A stretch of 54,776 nucleotides of DNA from Chitinivibrionales bacterium (GCA_014728215.1 WJLZ01000114.1:1-54776); one strand, 5' to 3'. Shown: positions 18,718 to 27,422, numbered from the stretch's first letter. The notes: generated from the sequence alone by a model not told the origin. Numbers and translations: made by a program.

Positions 18718-18885
18718 ATGAGTCTTCAGCCGTTGCTCGATGAAATGGAATCACTTAAAGCTGAATATGAAAAATTTGAGCGGGGAAATAAATCTGCGGG
18801 TACCAGAGCGCGGAAATCTCTTCAGACCATTAAAAAAATAGCACAAGATCTTCGTGTTGAGATCCAGGAGAACAAAAAAAGCTAA
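18718..18885 (+). CDS. Hc1-like (histone H1-like) small DNA-binding protein
   Basis: This 55-residue protein sits behind a strong AAAGGAGG ribosome-binding site seven bases before the ATG and ends just before a perfect terminator, so it is a complete single-gene unit. The core GNKSAGTRARKSLQTIKK closely resembles the Hc1-like family (PF07432), first known from chlamydial nucleoid condensation and common in Bacteroidota as short proteins with GNKxAGTRARKxxxEL. It is one helical hairpin, acidic at the N-terminus and Lys-rich at the C-terminus. It lacks the long Lys/Ala tail of chlamydial Hc1. Probable role: nucleoid-associated protein, or at least a basic DNA-binding peptide. Confidence 0.8.
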   Translation: MSLQPLLDEMESLKAEYEKFERGNKSAGTRARKSLQTIKKIAQDLRVEIQENKKS

Positions 18886-18917
18886 AAAGCCTATTTCACG
18901 GAAATCAGCAAAAAATT

Positions 18918-18942
18918 AAGGCGTGTTTTTCACGCCTTTTTT
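18918..18942 (+). terminator. Rho-independent terminator after the Hc1-like gene
   Basis: AAGGCGTG (18918-18925) pairs with CACGCCTT (18931-18938) around a five-T loop, followed by six T. It lies 33 bases after the stop. Confidence 0.95.
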
Positions 18943-19119
18943 ATTTTTCGACAATATTCCGGGTTTTAAATCGTACTTTGAATTTGATAAATCTCATTAG
19001 GAACAGCGGGCAATGAAAATATGGGTTATGGGGCTTGACGCTCAAGCTTTCAGTAAATCATTTTAATGCTCCCTGTTTTTTTTTACATCGAAAATAGAAA
19101 TAAACATTGTAGCAGTATG

Positions 19120-19141
19120 TTCTGTTCCGGTGTGAACAGAA
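19120..19141. promoter_or_regulatory. Operator or leader hairpin before the ABC operon
   Basis: TTCTGTTC (19120-19127) and GAACAGAA (19134-19141) form a perfect 8-bp dyad with a 6-base centre, ending 30 bases before the start codon. It could be a dimeric regulator site or a 5' leader hairpin. No clear promoter was found to decide between them. Confidence 0.5.
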
Positions 19142-19171
19142 ATAAACTTCTTCAAAAATGGTGGTTAAATT

Positions 19172-20122
19172 ATGACTTCATCGAATACAATGATTGAAGT
19201 TGATAATCTGAACAAGCAGTTCGGTACGGTACATGCCGTTAAAGATGTTGCTTTTCAGATTCAAAAAGGAGAAATTCTGGGATTTCTCGGCCCCAATGGC
19301 GCCGGAAAAACAACCACGATGCGTATAATTACCTGTTTTATTCCCGCAACATCGGGTAAGGTTCGCATTGATGGCCTGGATATTCATGAACATGATCTGG
19401 AAGTGAGAAGAAAAATCGGATATCTCCCCGAAAATGCACCGCTCTATAACGATATGACCGTCGATGAGTATTTGCGTTTTGTGGGCGAAATCCGTGGCCT
19501 GAAGGGAAATTCGCTGGATTCGCGAATTAATGAGATGTATACCGTATGCGGTCTTGGTAAAATGAGTCAGCGTCATATCGGCCATCTCTCCAAAGGCTAC
19601 CGTCAGCGTGTCGGCCTTGCACAGGCGATGATCCACAGCCCGGAAATACTTATCCTCGATGAGCCCATGTCCGGCCTTGACCCCAATCAGATTATTGAAA
19701 TCAGACAGTTGATTAAAAGACTGGGAGAGCAGATTACCGTTGTTTACTGCTCCCATATTCTTTCCGAAGTTTCGGCCACCTGCAGCCGCATTGTAATCAT
19801 TAACAACGGTTCAATCGTGGCATCCGGAACTCCGGCCGAGCTTTCGGCTAAAGAAGGCTCAGGAATGCGGTATTTTATGACGGTAAATGCGAGTAGAGAT
19901 TCGCTTACACAACACCTTCCTCAGATAGAGGGTGTTTCGAATTTCACGCTCAATGAAACAGATGGCGGCTGGTTTGAAACCGCTGTTTTTCTCGATTCGG
20001 AACAAGAAATTGGAGATAAACTTTTTAAGTGCGCAGTCGATAACGGCTGGACACTTGCAGAATTGAAGAAGGAAACCGCAAGTCTCGAGGACGTCTTCAC
20101 ACGCCTTACAAGGGATGAATAA
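19172..20122 (+). CDS. ABC transporter ATP-binding protein (GldA-like)
   Basis: The 316-residue ATPase has Walker A GPNGAGKTT near 42, signature LSKGYRQRVGLAQ near 137, Walker B ILILDEPMSGLDP near 160 and the switch His in YCSHILSE near 195. A C-terminal extension of about 90 residues is typical of ABC-2 exporters and GldA-like proteins. It powers the permease encoded next. The order ATPase, ABC-2 permease, GldG-like, DUF4340 is a recurrent operon in the FCB group and other phyla. In Flavobacterium GldAFG is linked to gliding, but many non-gliding bacteria carry it, so gliding should not be assumed. Confidence 0.93.
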   Translation: MTSSNTMIEVDNLNKQFGTVHAVKDVAFQIQKGEILGFLGPNGAGKTTTMRIITCFIPATSGKVRIDGLDIHEHDLEVRRKIGYLPENAPLYNDMTVDEYLRFVGEIRGLKGNSLDSRINEMYTVCGLGKMSQRHIGHLSKGYRQRVGLAQAMIHSPEILILDEPMSGLDPNQIIEIRQLIKRLGEQITVVYCSHILSEVSATCSRIVIINNGSIVASGTPAELSAKEGSGMRYFMTVNASRDSLTQHLPQIEGVSNFTLNETDGGWFETAVFLDSEQEIGDKLFKCAVDNGWTLAELKKETASLEDVFTRLTRDE

Positions 20123-20123
20123 T

Positions 20124-20843
20124 ATGCAAAATATATTAGCAATATTCAAAAAAGAATTCAGAGCGTATTTTCTGTCGCCAATCGCTTACGTATACATCAC
20201 TGTATACCTTGTCGTTACCAACTTTTTATTTTTCCAGGGTTTCTTTCTGATTAATCAGGCCGATATGCGCGGCTATTTCGGACTGCTTCCCTGGGTATTC
20301 CTTTTCTTTATTCCGGCGGTCACCATGCGTACATGGGCCGAAGAAAAGAAGCTCAAAACAATGGAACTCCTTCTCACCTGGCCGGTTAAAGATGTCGATG
20401 TGGTTATCGGAAAATTCCTGGCAAGCTTTGCTTTCCTGGGAATTATTATCGTTCTTTCGGTTACCATACCAATCACTATTGCCTTCCTCGGAAATCCCGA
20501 TTTAGGTCCGATAATCGGCTCTTATGTCGGCGCCCTTCTCATGGGGGCAGCCTATATCTCAATCGGACTCTGGGTATCATCTCTTACCGAGAATCAGATT
20601 GTAGCTTTCATTCTTGGTGTTGTCGTAACTTTTGTTCTGTTTATAATCGGAAGTCCCTTTGTTACCATGGCAATCAATCAACCTCTTCTTGTTTCGGTGC
20701 TTACCTATCTCGGATTAGGCAATCATTTCGAAAGCATTGGAAGAGGAGTGGTCGACAGCAGGGATATTGTCTATTACTTTTCGGTAATCGGCTTTTTTCT
20801 TTTCCTCAATGTCCGTTCTATTGAAAGTAGGAAGTGGGAATAG
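20124..20843 (+). CDS. ABC-2 type permease (GldF-like)
   Basis: This 239-residue integral membrane protein has about six predicted transmembrane helices. It includes the conserved block FFIPAVTMRTWAEEKKLKTMELLLTWPV near 65-90, a hallmark of GldF-like ABC-2 permeases. It forms the channel driven by the upstream ATPase. Two starts are possible: ATG 20115 overlapping the ATPase gene by 8 bases, and ATG 20124 with AAGGG nine bases upstream, which is preferred. The next gene begins five bases after its stop. Confidence 0.88.
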   Translation: MQNILAIFKKEFRAYFLSPIAYVYITVYLVVTNFLFFQGFFLINQADMRGYFGLLPWVFLFFIPAVTMRTWAEEKKLKTMELLLTWPVKDVDVVIGKFLASFAFLGIIIVLSVTIPITIAFLGNPDLGPIIGSYVGALLMGAAYISIGLWVSSLTENQIVAFILGVVVTFVLFIIGSPFVTMAINQPLLVSVLTYLGLGNHFESIGRGVVDSRDIVYYFSVIGFFLFLNVRSIESRKWE

Positions 20844-20848
20844 AGACT

Positions 20849-22630
20849 ATGAAAAGCATAAAATATCAATCACAGTCAATAATTTTCATACTCATTGTCC
20901 TTGGGTTTATAGCAGTCGCCAATTTCGTACTCACGAAGTGGTTTGTCCGGTTCGACCTTACCGAAAATAAAGTGTATAGTATTTCGGATGCCTCCAAGCG
21001 GATTTTGAAAGATCTGGATGATATAGTAAATGTAAAATGCTATTTCTCCAAAGATCTTCCTCCGAACCTGAAGAGCCTTGAAACCGACGTTCGTGATATT
21101 CTGAGCGAGTACAAAGCATACGCCGGCAAGAATATCAGAATTTCATGGGTCGATCCTGCAGAAAATGATGAAATTAAAAGCAAGGTACGGGCATTGGGAA
21201 TACCCGAAGTCCGTCTTCAGACCTTTGAAAAAGACAAAGCTCAGGTGATGAATGGATATCTCGGAATCGCTGTTTTATATGCCGATAAAAAAGAGGTCCT
21301 TCCCGTTGTTCAGGATTTGAAAAATTTTGAATATGATCTTACCAGCGCAATAATGAAAGTAATGCGTTCAAGTGTTCCGAAGGTTGGGGTACTTAAAACC
21401 GATACCAATGTCTTTATCCCGCCGGAAGTTCGCATGAAGATGAAAATGGATTATACTGATCCAACGGAATCGAAGTATAAACCTGTTTTTGATAATTTAA
21501 AAGAAAACTATGAAGTCGAGACGATCGATATCACCGATGGACAGCAGATCAGTTCCGATATCAAAACACTCCTTGTCCTTGGGGGAGACGAAAACAGTTT
21601 TTCCGAGCGTGATCTGTTTGAAATAGACCAGTATTTCATGAAAGGCGGAAATCTTATCGTTGCGGCAGATGCTGTTGGTATCAATTTCCAGAGAGGAGCG
21701 GCCGGAGAGGTCCAAAATCCTAAAATCCTCAATCTTCTTGAGCATTACGGCGCCCGGGTCGAGAATAACATGGTCCTCGATGCTTCATGTGGAAATGTGC
21801 AGATACCTCAGAAATTCGGCGCTTTCCAGATGAATGTTGCAGTCCCCTACCCTTACTTCGTAAAAGTATTCGGAGAAGGTTTCAATAAAAATAATCCCGC
21901 AGTCTCTTCTTTGGGCGAATTGATTCTTCCGTGGCCAAGTAGTGTTACTCTTCTTGTGGATAAAGCCGATTCTGCATCGGAATCATCGGCAACCGATGAG
22001 AAAGAGGCGAAAGTGCTGGTCCAATCATCCGAAAAGAGCTGGACAACTTCAGGACAATTCAATCTCAATCCTCAGCAACAATGGCAGCCGCCCGAGGATG
22101 ATCTCAATCGAAGCAATCTGATGGTGTATCTTAATGGATCCTTTGAGAGTCATTTCGCCGGGAAATCAATTCCTCCGGCCAAAGAACCCGACACATCAGA
22201 TATCGGCGCAGAAGTGTTACTTTCTGAAAAAGATAAAGACCGGGAAATCGTTCCTCAGGTCGAAAACGGACATCTGATCATTGCAGGTGATTCCGATTTT
22301 CTTACCGCCCAGAACGCATCTCCCGGAAGTATAACCTGGTTGATGAATGTTGTTGACTGGCTTACCCTTGATGAAAGTCTGATATCGATTAGAAGTCGAT
22401 CCATGGTCGATCGCACGATACAGAATGACCAGCTTGGAGAAGGCACTAACAAGCCAAATGTTATCAGAATAATTAACATAGTTCTTATGCCTCTTATTGT
22501 TATAATCGTTGGAATTGTAATATTCTTCAAACGAAAAGAAAAAAAAGCAGTTCCTGCAAAAGCAACTTCTTCACCAACACCACAAACCGGTGCGCCCGAA
22601 GAAGATAAAACAAAGGAGCAGAATTCATGA
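20849..22630 (+). CDS. GldG-family ABC transporter auxiliary protein
   Basis: The 593-residue protein has a transmembrane helix near each end (about 8-30 and 545-568) around a large periplasmic region. The N-terminal half, with RFDLTENKVYSISDASKRIL and YFSKDLPPNL, is typical of the ABC_transp_aux/GldG family (PF09822). LLVLGGDENSFSERDLFEIDQYFMKGGNLIVAAD matches its second domain. It is thought to assemble with the ATPase and permease; its cargo is unknown. A GTG at 20834 would extend it five residues. ATG 20849 lies just after the permease stop and is preferred. Its stop overlaps the next gene (ATGA). Confidence 0.88.
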   Translation: MKSIKYQSQSIIFILIVLGFIAVANFVLTKWFVRFDLTENKVYSISDASKRILKDLDDIVNVKCYFSKDLPPNLKSLETDVRDILSEYKAYAGKNIRISWVDPAENDEIKSKVRALGIPEVRLQTFEKDKAQVMNGYLGIAVLYADKKEVLPVVQDLKNFEYDLTSAIMKVMRSSVPKVGVLKTDTNVFIPPEVRMKMKMDYTDPTESKYKPVFDNLKENYEVETIDITDGQQISSDIKTLLVLGGDENSFSERDLFEIDQYFMKGGNLIVAADAVGINFQRGAAGEVQNPKILNLLEHYGARVENNMVLDASCGNVQIPQKFGAFQMNVAVPYPYFVKVFGEGFNKNNPAVSSLGELILPWPSSVTLLVDKADSASESSATDEKEAKVLVQSSEKSWTTSGQFNLNPQQQWQPPEDDLNRSNLMVYLNGSFESHFAGKSIPPAKEPDTSDIGAEVLLSEKDKDREIVPQVENGHLIIAGDSDFLTAQNASPGSITWLMNVVDWLTLDESLISIRSRSMVDRTIQNDQLGEGTNKPNVIRIINIVLMPLIVIIVGIVIFFKRKEKKAVPAKATSSPTPQTGAPEEDKTKEQNS

Positions 22631-23718
22631 AGACTAAAAATCTGATTACTTCAGGTATAGCGCTAATTGTTGTAATCCTCATCGTTGTATTCGCCAATCA
22701 GATAGCGAATAAAAAACCATCCGATAAGGCTCTTAAATTTTTTCCGGAGTTTTCTGTAGAAAAATGCTCCGCATTTCAAATAGCGGATTCAAAGGATACC
22801 GTCAAAGTCAAGCGTAAGGGTGATATCTGGATTGTGGTTGAGCCGAATGAAAAAGAGGCAATGCAGAAAAGTAGCAATAGCCCTCTCATTGATGAAATGG
22901 ACAGTGCTGATGTCGGCAAAGAAGAGTCTTCCGGCTTGGCCCACCAAATCACCGAATATCCTGCTGATAGCGCAGCGGTCCAATCGGCCCTGGAAAAGTT
23001 CGAAAAAATGAAAAAGGATGAAGTAATATCTCAAAATCCCGAAAAACAGGAGCTGTTCGAGGTCGATGAAGGAAACGGTGTGTTGGTAGAAGTATGGAAT
23101 GATAAAGGCAACTCGATTGGAAAATTCCGTATCGGTAAAAAGGGCACAGACTGGAGCAGCCATTATGTCCGACCGGTAGGATCGAATACGGTTTACAGTG
23201 TACGGGGAAGCATTAAATACTCCTTTTTCACCGAGGTTAAACGATGGCGGGATAAATCCATTGTCGAGTTTAACAAAGACCGGCTGAAAACAATTACGCT
23301 CACAAAGCAGGGATCTGAACTTGTGCTGGAAAAAGAAATCGATACGGCGTCAAATGCAATCTGGAACATCGTTACTCCCGACGGCAAAGTAAAAGCGAAA
23401 AAGGCGGAAGTCGACAAAATTGTTAACGAATTCGCCACCTTCCGTTGTGCTGCATGGGAAGAAGATCCCTCGTTGACGGCGGAAGATATGGGTTTTGACG
23501 AACCGGAAATTGTTATCACTGCCAAACTTGATAACGGCGACGTGAAAAAAGCCATTATCGGGAACCAGAAAGATGAGACCTCACGTTTCTGGGTAACTAC
23601 TCCGGATAGAGATTATGTATACCTCGTTAACGAAAATATTATTAAAAGATTTGATGAAGCCAAATTTGAAGATTTAAAAGAAGAAGAAACAGAAGAGGTG
23701 GCTGAAAAAGAAGCCTGA
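22627..23718 (+). CDS. DUF4340 domain protein
   Basis: This 363-residue protein has an N-terminal membrane anchor (about 6-26) and a periplasmic DUF4340 region (PF14238) rich in short beta repeats. KFRIGKKGTDWSSHYVRPVGSNTVYSV near 175 and a second KKAIIGNQKDETSRFWVTTPDRDYVYLV near 305 look like an internal duplication. The C-terminus is very acidic (EEETEEVAEKEA). It is the regular fourth partner of the GldA/F/G-like set and overlaps the preceding gene by four bases. Its function is not established. Confidence 0.85.
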   Translation: MKTKNLITSGIALIVVILIVVFANQIANKKPSDKALKFFPEFSVEKCSAFQIADSKDTVKVKRKGDIWIVVEPNEKEAMQKSSNSPLIDEMDSADVGKEESSGLAHQITEYPADSAAVQSALEKFEKMKKDEVISQNPEKQELFEVDEGNGVLVEVWNDKGNSIGKFRIGKKGTDWSSHYVRPVGSNTVYSVRGSIKYSFFTEVKRWRDKSIVEFNKDRLKTITLTKQGSELVLEKEIDTASNAIWNIVTPDGKVKAKKAEVDKIVNEFATFRCAAWEEDPSLTAEDMGFDEPEIVITAKLDNGDVKKAIIGNQKDETSRFWVTTPDRDYVYLVNENIIKRFDEAKFEDLKEEETEEVAEKEA

Positions 23719-23740
23719 TATTTTCCGTCTAACCTTCTGA

Positions 23741-23780
23741 AAAAAAAGTCCCTGCTCTTTCTCTGAGCAGGGACTTTTTT
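23741..23780 (+). terminator. Strong rho-independent terminator of the ABC operon
   Basis: AGTCCCTGCTC (23747-23757) pairs with GAGCAGGGACT (23765-23775), flanked by A- and T-runs on both sides. The stem lengthens with the A/T flanks, so it could act on both strands. Confidence 0.95.
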
Positions 23781-23857
23781 ATGTGGGTCTTTTAATTGTC
23801 CGCCCCCCGGACAATTTACAATCATACCTTTGTCGGCCCAAAAAGCAGATATACAAA

Positions 23858-23888
23858 ACAAAAAGCCCCGATCGTTACTGATCAGGGC
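23858..23888 (-). terminator. Terminator of the tRNA transcript
   Basis: On the minus strand GCCCTGATC (23888-23880) pairs with GATCGGGGC (23873-23865) with one G-T pair, followed by a T-run. It lies five bases after the CCA end of tRNA-Asp. Confidence 0.85.
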
Positions 23889-23892
23889 CTTT

Positions 23893-23969
23893 TGGCGGAC
23901 CGGACGAGACTTGAACTCGCGACCTCTGGCTTGACAGGCCAGCGTTCTAACCAACTGAACTACCGGTCC
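23893..23969 (-). tRNA. tRNA-Asp (anticodon GTC)
   Basis: A full 77-base cloverleaf: acceptor GGACCGG/CCGGTCC, D-arm with AGTTCAGTTGGTTAGAAC, anticodon stem CTGGC/GCCAG with loop CTGTCAA, T-arm GCGAG TTCAAGT CTCGT, discriminator G and an encoded CCA. It lies downstream of tRNA-Val on the same strand, probably in one transcript that ends at the terminator at 23858-23888. Confidence 0.97.
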
Positions 23970-23984
23970 GTATATGAAAATCCG

Positions 23985-24064
23985 AAACTCGAAAATGAAA
24001 GAAAACAGACTATTATTTCTTTATCATCCAATTCCGATGCTATCGGATTTCGGATTTCGAGTTT
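23985..24064. repeat. Inverted repeat filling the spacer between the two tRNAs
   Basis: AAACTCGAAA (23985-23994) is the exact complement of TTTCGAGTTT (24055-24064). The interior holds a smaller hairpin, CCGAT-GCT-ATCGG, near 24034-24046, and a tandem CGGATTT. In the precursor RNA this would fold the spacer into one long stem-loop, possibly a processing signal or a degraded small palindromic element. Confidence 0.6.
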
Positions 24065-24070
24065 AGTAAT

Positions 24071-24145
24071 TGGGCGTTGTAGGATTCGAACCTACGACCA
24101 CCTGCTTGTAAGGCAGGGACTCTATACCAGCTGAGCTAAACGCCC
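24071..24145 (-). tRNA. tRNA-Val (anticodon TAC)
   Basis: A 75-base cloverleaf: acceptor GGGCGTT/AACGCCC, D-arm GCTCAGCTGGTATAGAGT, anticodon stem CCTGC/GCAGG with loop CTTACAA, T-arm GTAGG TTCGAAT CCTAC and discriminator A. The next bases are not CCA, so the 3' end must be added by tRNA nucleotidyltransferase, unlike the neighbouring tRNA-Asp. Confidence 0.97.
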
Positions 24146-24160
24146 TGTTTTCTACCGGGC

Positions 24161-24355
24161 TCACTGTTTGCTTTCTTTTTTATGTCGTGCAATGATCGCA
24201 TAGGGTATGATGACACAGTAGGTAATTACAAGTATAAAGGGAGCAACACTCCACGAAAGATGATTCTTAACTGGTCCTTGCCCAAGCAAAACAAATCCAA
24301 GTGCAAGAAGTGCAACACTCAGCCCTATTAGCTTAAAATTTTTTGACGAAAACAT
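24161..24355 (-). CDS. Small two-helix membrane protein (DUF3098-like layout)
   Basis: This 64-residue protein has two hydrophobic helices (about 7-25 and 34-54) joined by a short loop GQGPVKNHLSW and ends in a basic tail, ARHKKESKQ. The spacing SKNFKLIGLSVALLALGFVLL ... SVAPFILVITYCVIIPYAII resembles the DUF3098 family of small membrane proteins, but the match is by layout only. A TTG at 24382 would extend it; the ATG at 24355 better suits the helix. No clear Shine-Dalgarno sequence is seen. It ends 16 bases before tRNA-Val. Confidence 0.6.
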   Translation of the reverse strand: MFSSKNFKLIGLSVALLALGFVLLGQGPVKNHLSWSVAPFILVITYCVIIPYAIIARHKKESKQ

Positions 24356-24448
24356 TATATATATTTCTTTTTCATATATCAAAAAGTTTCAAATTCAGAA
24401 TCAATTAAATTAATTTTTTCCAGAAGAAAAATCAATAGCAGACTGAAA

Positions 24449-25060
24449 CTAAATCTGAATTGATGACAGGGTTTCTTTCTTTTTTTCTTCATTGGCTGTG
24501 TCTTTAAGTGCCAGCAGCCGTTCACGAGTCTTCCTGATAGCATCATTGAACAACGATGCCAGGTTTTTCATCTCATCATTTTTACGCAGCCTGATTTCTT
24601 CGGTATAATCTCCTTCAATTAAAGAATGACATGCCTTTTCAAATCGATATACCGGTCCGGCCACGCGATGAGAGAAAAATATTGTTAAAAGCACAATCTG
24701 GATTATAACCAGTAACAATCCTGCGCCGAAAATCCAGAGCAGTGAAGAGAGTACGGCTTGTCGATACTCTTTATTGGATGAAAACCCCCGAAGGTAATAA
24801 CGAATTTCATCGACAACATTTCTGTAGGTAGCCACTTTGGGATTGGAAATATCCTGAAGCTCGACTGCAATGGTATTATCGATATCCTTTTTTATGGTAG
24901 ATACCGTCGTATTAATGATACTCTGGGATGCAAAATAGAGGGTACCCAGCCAGAAAATCAGCATTATCAGCATGGGAATCAGGAACGTCAACATGTACTG
25001 CCCCTGGAGTCGACGGTTGATGAAAACATGTTTCCGAACAAAGGCTTTTTTCTGGGTCAC
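24449..25060 (-). CDS. HAMP-domain membrane protein
   Basis: The 203-residue protein has two transmembrane helices (about 23-43 and 105-127) around a short periplasmic region. A HAMP linker follows (about 127-180), with RVAGPVYRFEKACHSLIEGDYTEEIRLRKNDEMKNLASLFN, then a short coiled coil with no catalytic output domain. AAAAGGAG lies six bases before a GTG at 25060, which fixes the start; the longer frame runs into the preceding gene. It begins 13 bases after the stop of the PgpH-like gene, so the two are probably co-expressed. It may sense an envelope signal and act through a partner. Confidence 0.8.
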   Translation of the reverse strand: MTQKKAFVRKHVFINRRLQGQYMLTFLIPMLIMLIFWLGTLYFASQSIINTTVSTIKKDIDNTIAVELQDISNPKVATYRNVVDEIRYYLRGFSSNKEYRQAVLSSLLWIFGAGLLLVIIQIVLLTIFFSHRVAGPVYRFEKACHSLIEGDYTEEIRLRKNDEMKNLASLFNDAIRKTRERLLALKDTANEEKKKETLSSIQI

Positions 25061-25073
25061 GGCGGTTCTCCTT

Positions 25074-27422
25074 TTAAGATTTGCTGGGATATTCGATCCG
25101 TGAATGGAAAATGCCCTGCAAAATCGGCATAAATCCATCGACGATCTTATCCAGGTCCCGAAGCGTCAGGTTACACTGGTCGAGCTGTCCGGTATTAAGT
25201 TTATCTCGAATAATTTTTTTCACGAGTTCCCGAAGGAGTTTTGGTGATGATGTTGCCAGGCTCCTGGATGCAGCTTCAACGGAATCTGCGAGCATAATAA
25301 TCGCATTTTCCCGCGTTTGGGGGATCGGACCGGGATACCGGAAATCTTCCTTTTTAACCTGTTTATGCGGATCCTGCTCCACTGCCTTATCAAAAAAGAA
25401 GGAGACCATGCTTGAACCATGATGCTGGCGGATACTGTCCTGAATAACCCGTGGAAGTTTATGCTTTCGAGCCAATTCAATCCCCTCCTTCACATGAGAA
25501 CATATGATAAGCGCACTCATATGAGGAGAAAGCTTGTTATGAATATTTTTATCACTGATATGGTTTTCCACAAAATAATCGGATTTATCAATTTTTCCGA
25601 TATCATGATAATAGGAGGATACCCGTGCCAGCAAGGGATTGGCTCCCACCTGTGCGGCGGCGGATTCGGCAAGATTACCAACTAAAACGCTGTGATTATA
25701 GGTTCCGGCAGCCTCAATCGACAGCCGTTTCAAAATCGGATGATTCATATCCGCAAGCTCGACCAGGGTCATATCGGTAGAAATATCAAAAAGATTCTCG
25801 AATATCGCGCAGAGCATCATCGCCAGAAATGTCGAAGAAATTACATTTATGAGACTTAAACCGATATTCTGCATTATTTCAAGAGGAAAAAATTCTGAAC
25901 TGATAAGATGCCATATAAGGATAAAAAGAACGTATGCCCCGGCAACGGGCGGCATGGCTCTGAAAAAATCCCACCGATACCTGATGTTTCGATAGGAAAA
26001 GCTGGCAATGGCCGTCCCTAAAAGTGCATAAAGAAATAGCCCGTGATTAAATCCCAGTAAAATGCCGTACAGGACCGAGATAAATATGCCAACGATTATG
26101 CTCAATTCCAGATCAAAAAGAATAGTGACCAGAATTGTTGCAACAGCGGTTGGAATTAAATACTCCGGAACTACCGCACTCAGCTCCGAATTCCCCTTAA
26201 AAAACTTAGGAACCAAGAGCAAACCTGCACGAATAAGCGCCATCTGGACGACTATAATCCATGAAAGAGCCCAGAGATGGCGGCTTTTCTGTAGCAAGCC
26301 GTAACGGAATGTAGCAACATAAAAACCAAGCAAAACCAATAAGATTATTCCCAGGAGTGTTCTGCCGGAATATCCGGCGATAAGCTTGAAATGATCCGCT
26401 ATGCTGTACTGTTTCCGAAGAGCTTCACGAAGAGAACTCAACTTTTCAATCATTTCCCGGGTTACGACCTGATGTTTCCTCATTATTTCGGTATCTTTAA
26501 TTACTTTTCCCTTAATCGGCAAGACTTCCCGGGCTGCCTGCTGACGGGCCAGTGCTGTAGCTTTCCCATTCACCGTAACGTTTGGCTGCATATAGGTATC
26601 AAGCAGCTCATAGAGGGCATTAAGAGCCTCGTGATCAAACATACGTTCGATTTTCAAGGCATTAACGATATTTTCCAACGCTATCGCTTTAACGGGAAGA
26701 TCCCGATGTTTGACGGTCAGCTTATAGAGGGTATCTTTGCGGAGTGTGACAAAAGCCTTATCATAGATGAGGTACCGTTCAAAAGGGCTGTTATATTTTT
26801 CCCTGAGTTCTTCCAAAGCATTTTCAGAGGGCACCAGAAGGACCGCACATATTCCGCTTTCCAGCGCCTGCTCTGCCTGAAACAGCGCATCATCAAGCAA
26901 ATACGGCCGTTTTAAAAGGCTTTTAATCGTGTTATCGGGCAGTTCCTTCGACAACTGAGTCTTGATTGATGATTTGATCGAATCGGATACACCTGCATCT
27001 GAGAGAGTGTCGATAATATTCCGCAACGCGAGAAACTTTTCACGCACTTTATTTTGAATCTCAGGATTGAAATCGAGCACCAGAAGAACCTGATCCATCG
27101 CATTCTGTCTTTCCCGCTCCAGCTCATCATGGGATTTTAAAATATCAAAAGTGAATGGTGCAATAATTGTTTCTTGTGCAACCTCACCCTCATTGGGAAG
27201 ATCAAATGTTTGAACCGTTGAAACAAAAGGCGAAAAGAGAATGAGAAAAAGTGCGGTGCAAACAAGAATCGTTACCGGCGAAGAGAAAAACTTATGAATC
27301 GGAGCAAATTTTTTATTATTCCGATTTGCTATAGCGATAGAATCTGTATCCCGCTTAGCAGCTTTCAGCCTTGTCTCTTTAGTATTCGAGTTATTTTTAT
27401 TCTGAGATTGCTTTTCAGTCAT
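25074..27422 (-). CDS. PgpH-type 7TM receptor with HD phosphohydrolase domain
   Basis: This 782-residue protein has the full 7TMR-HD layout: a cytoplasmic N-tail and first helix (about 48-66), an extracellular domain (about 75-330, PF07697), a multi-helix membrane core (about 345-530, PF07698) and a cytoplasmic HD domain (about 560-730). The HD domain shows YNHSVLVGNLAESAAAQVGAN, the metal-binding HD of YYHDIGKID near 605, and SALIICSHVKEG and IRQHHGSS further on. Characterised members (PgpH of Listeria, YqfF of Bacillus) hydrolyse c-di-AMP. No diadenylate cyclase is in this window, so that activity here is inferred from the family. Confidence 0.92.
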   Translation of the reverse strand: MTEKQSQNKNNSNTKETRLKAAKRDTDSIAIANRNNKKFAPIHKFFSSPVTILVCTALFLILFSPFVSTVQTFDLPNEGEVAQETIIAPFTFDILKSHDELERERQNAMDQVLLVLDFNPEIQNKVREKFLALRNIIDTLSDAGVSDSIKSSIKTQLSKELPDNTIKSLLKRPYLLDDALFQAEQALESGICAVLLVPSENALEELREKYNSPFERYLIYDKAFVTLRKDTLYKLTVKHRDLPVKAIALENIVNALKIERMFDHEALNALYELLDTYMQPNVTVNGKATALARQQAAREVLPIKGKVIKDTEIMRKHQVVTREMIEKLSSLREALRKQYSIADHFKLIAGYSGRTLLGIILLVLLGFYVATFRYGLLQKSRHLWALSWIIVVQMALIRAGLLLVPKFFKGNSELSAVVPEYLIPTAVATILVTILFDLELSIIVGIFISVLYGILLGFNHGLFLYALLGTAIASFSYRNIRYRWDFFRAMPPVAGAYVLFILIWHLISSEFFPLEIMQNIGLSLINVISSTFLAMMLCAIFENLFDISTDMTLVELADMNHPILKRLSIEAAGTYNHSVLVGNLAESAAAQVGANPLLARVSSYYHDIGKIDKSDYFVENHISDKNIHNKLSPHMSALIICSHVKEGIELARKHKLPRVIQDSIRQHHGSSMVSFFFDKAVEQDPHKQVKKEDFRYPGPIPQTRENAIIMLADSVEAASRSLATSSPKLLRELVKKIIRDKLNTGQLDQCNLTLRDLDKIVDGFMPILQGIFHSRIEYPSKS

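Noticed and set aside
19172..23718. Claim of gliding motility from the GldA/F/G-like operon
   Set aside because: The same operon is common in non-gliding bacteria and no other gliding genes are in the window.
23796..24134. 112-codon open frame across the tRNA genes
   Set aside because: It crosses both structured tRNAs on the opposite strand and has no RBS.
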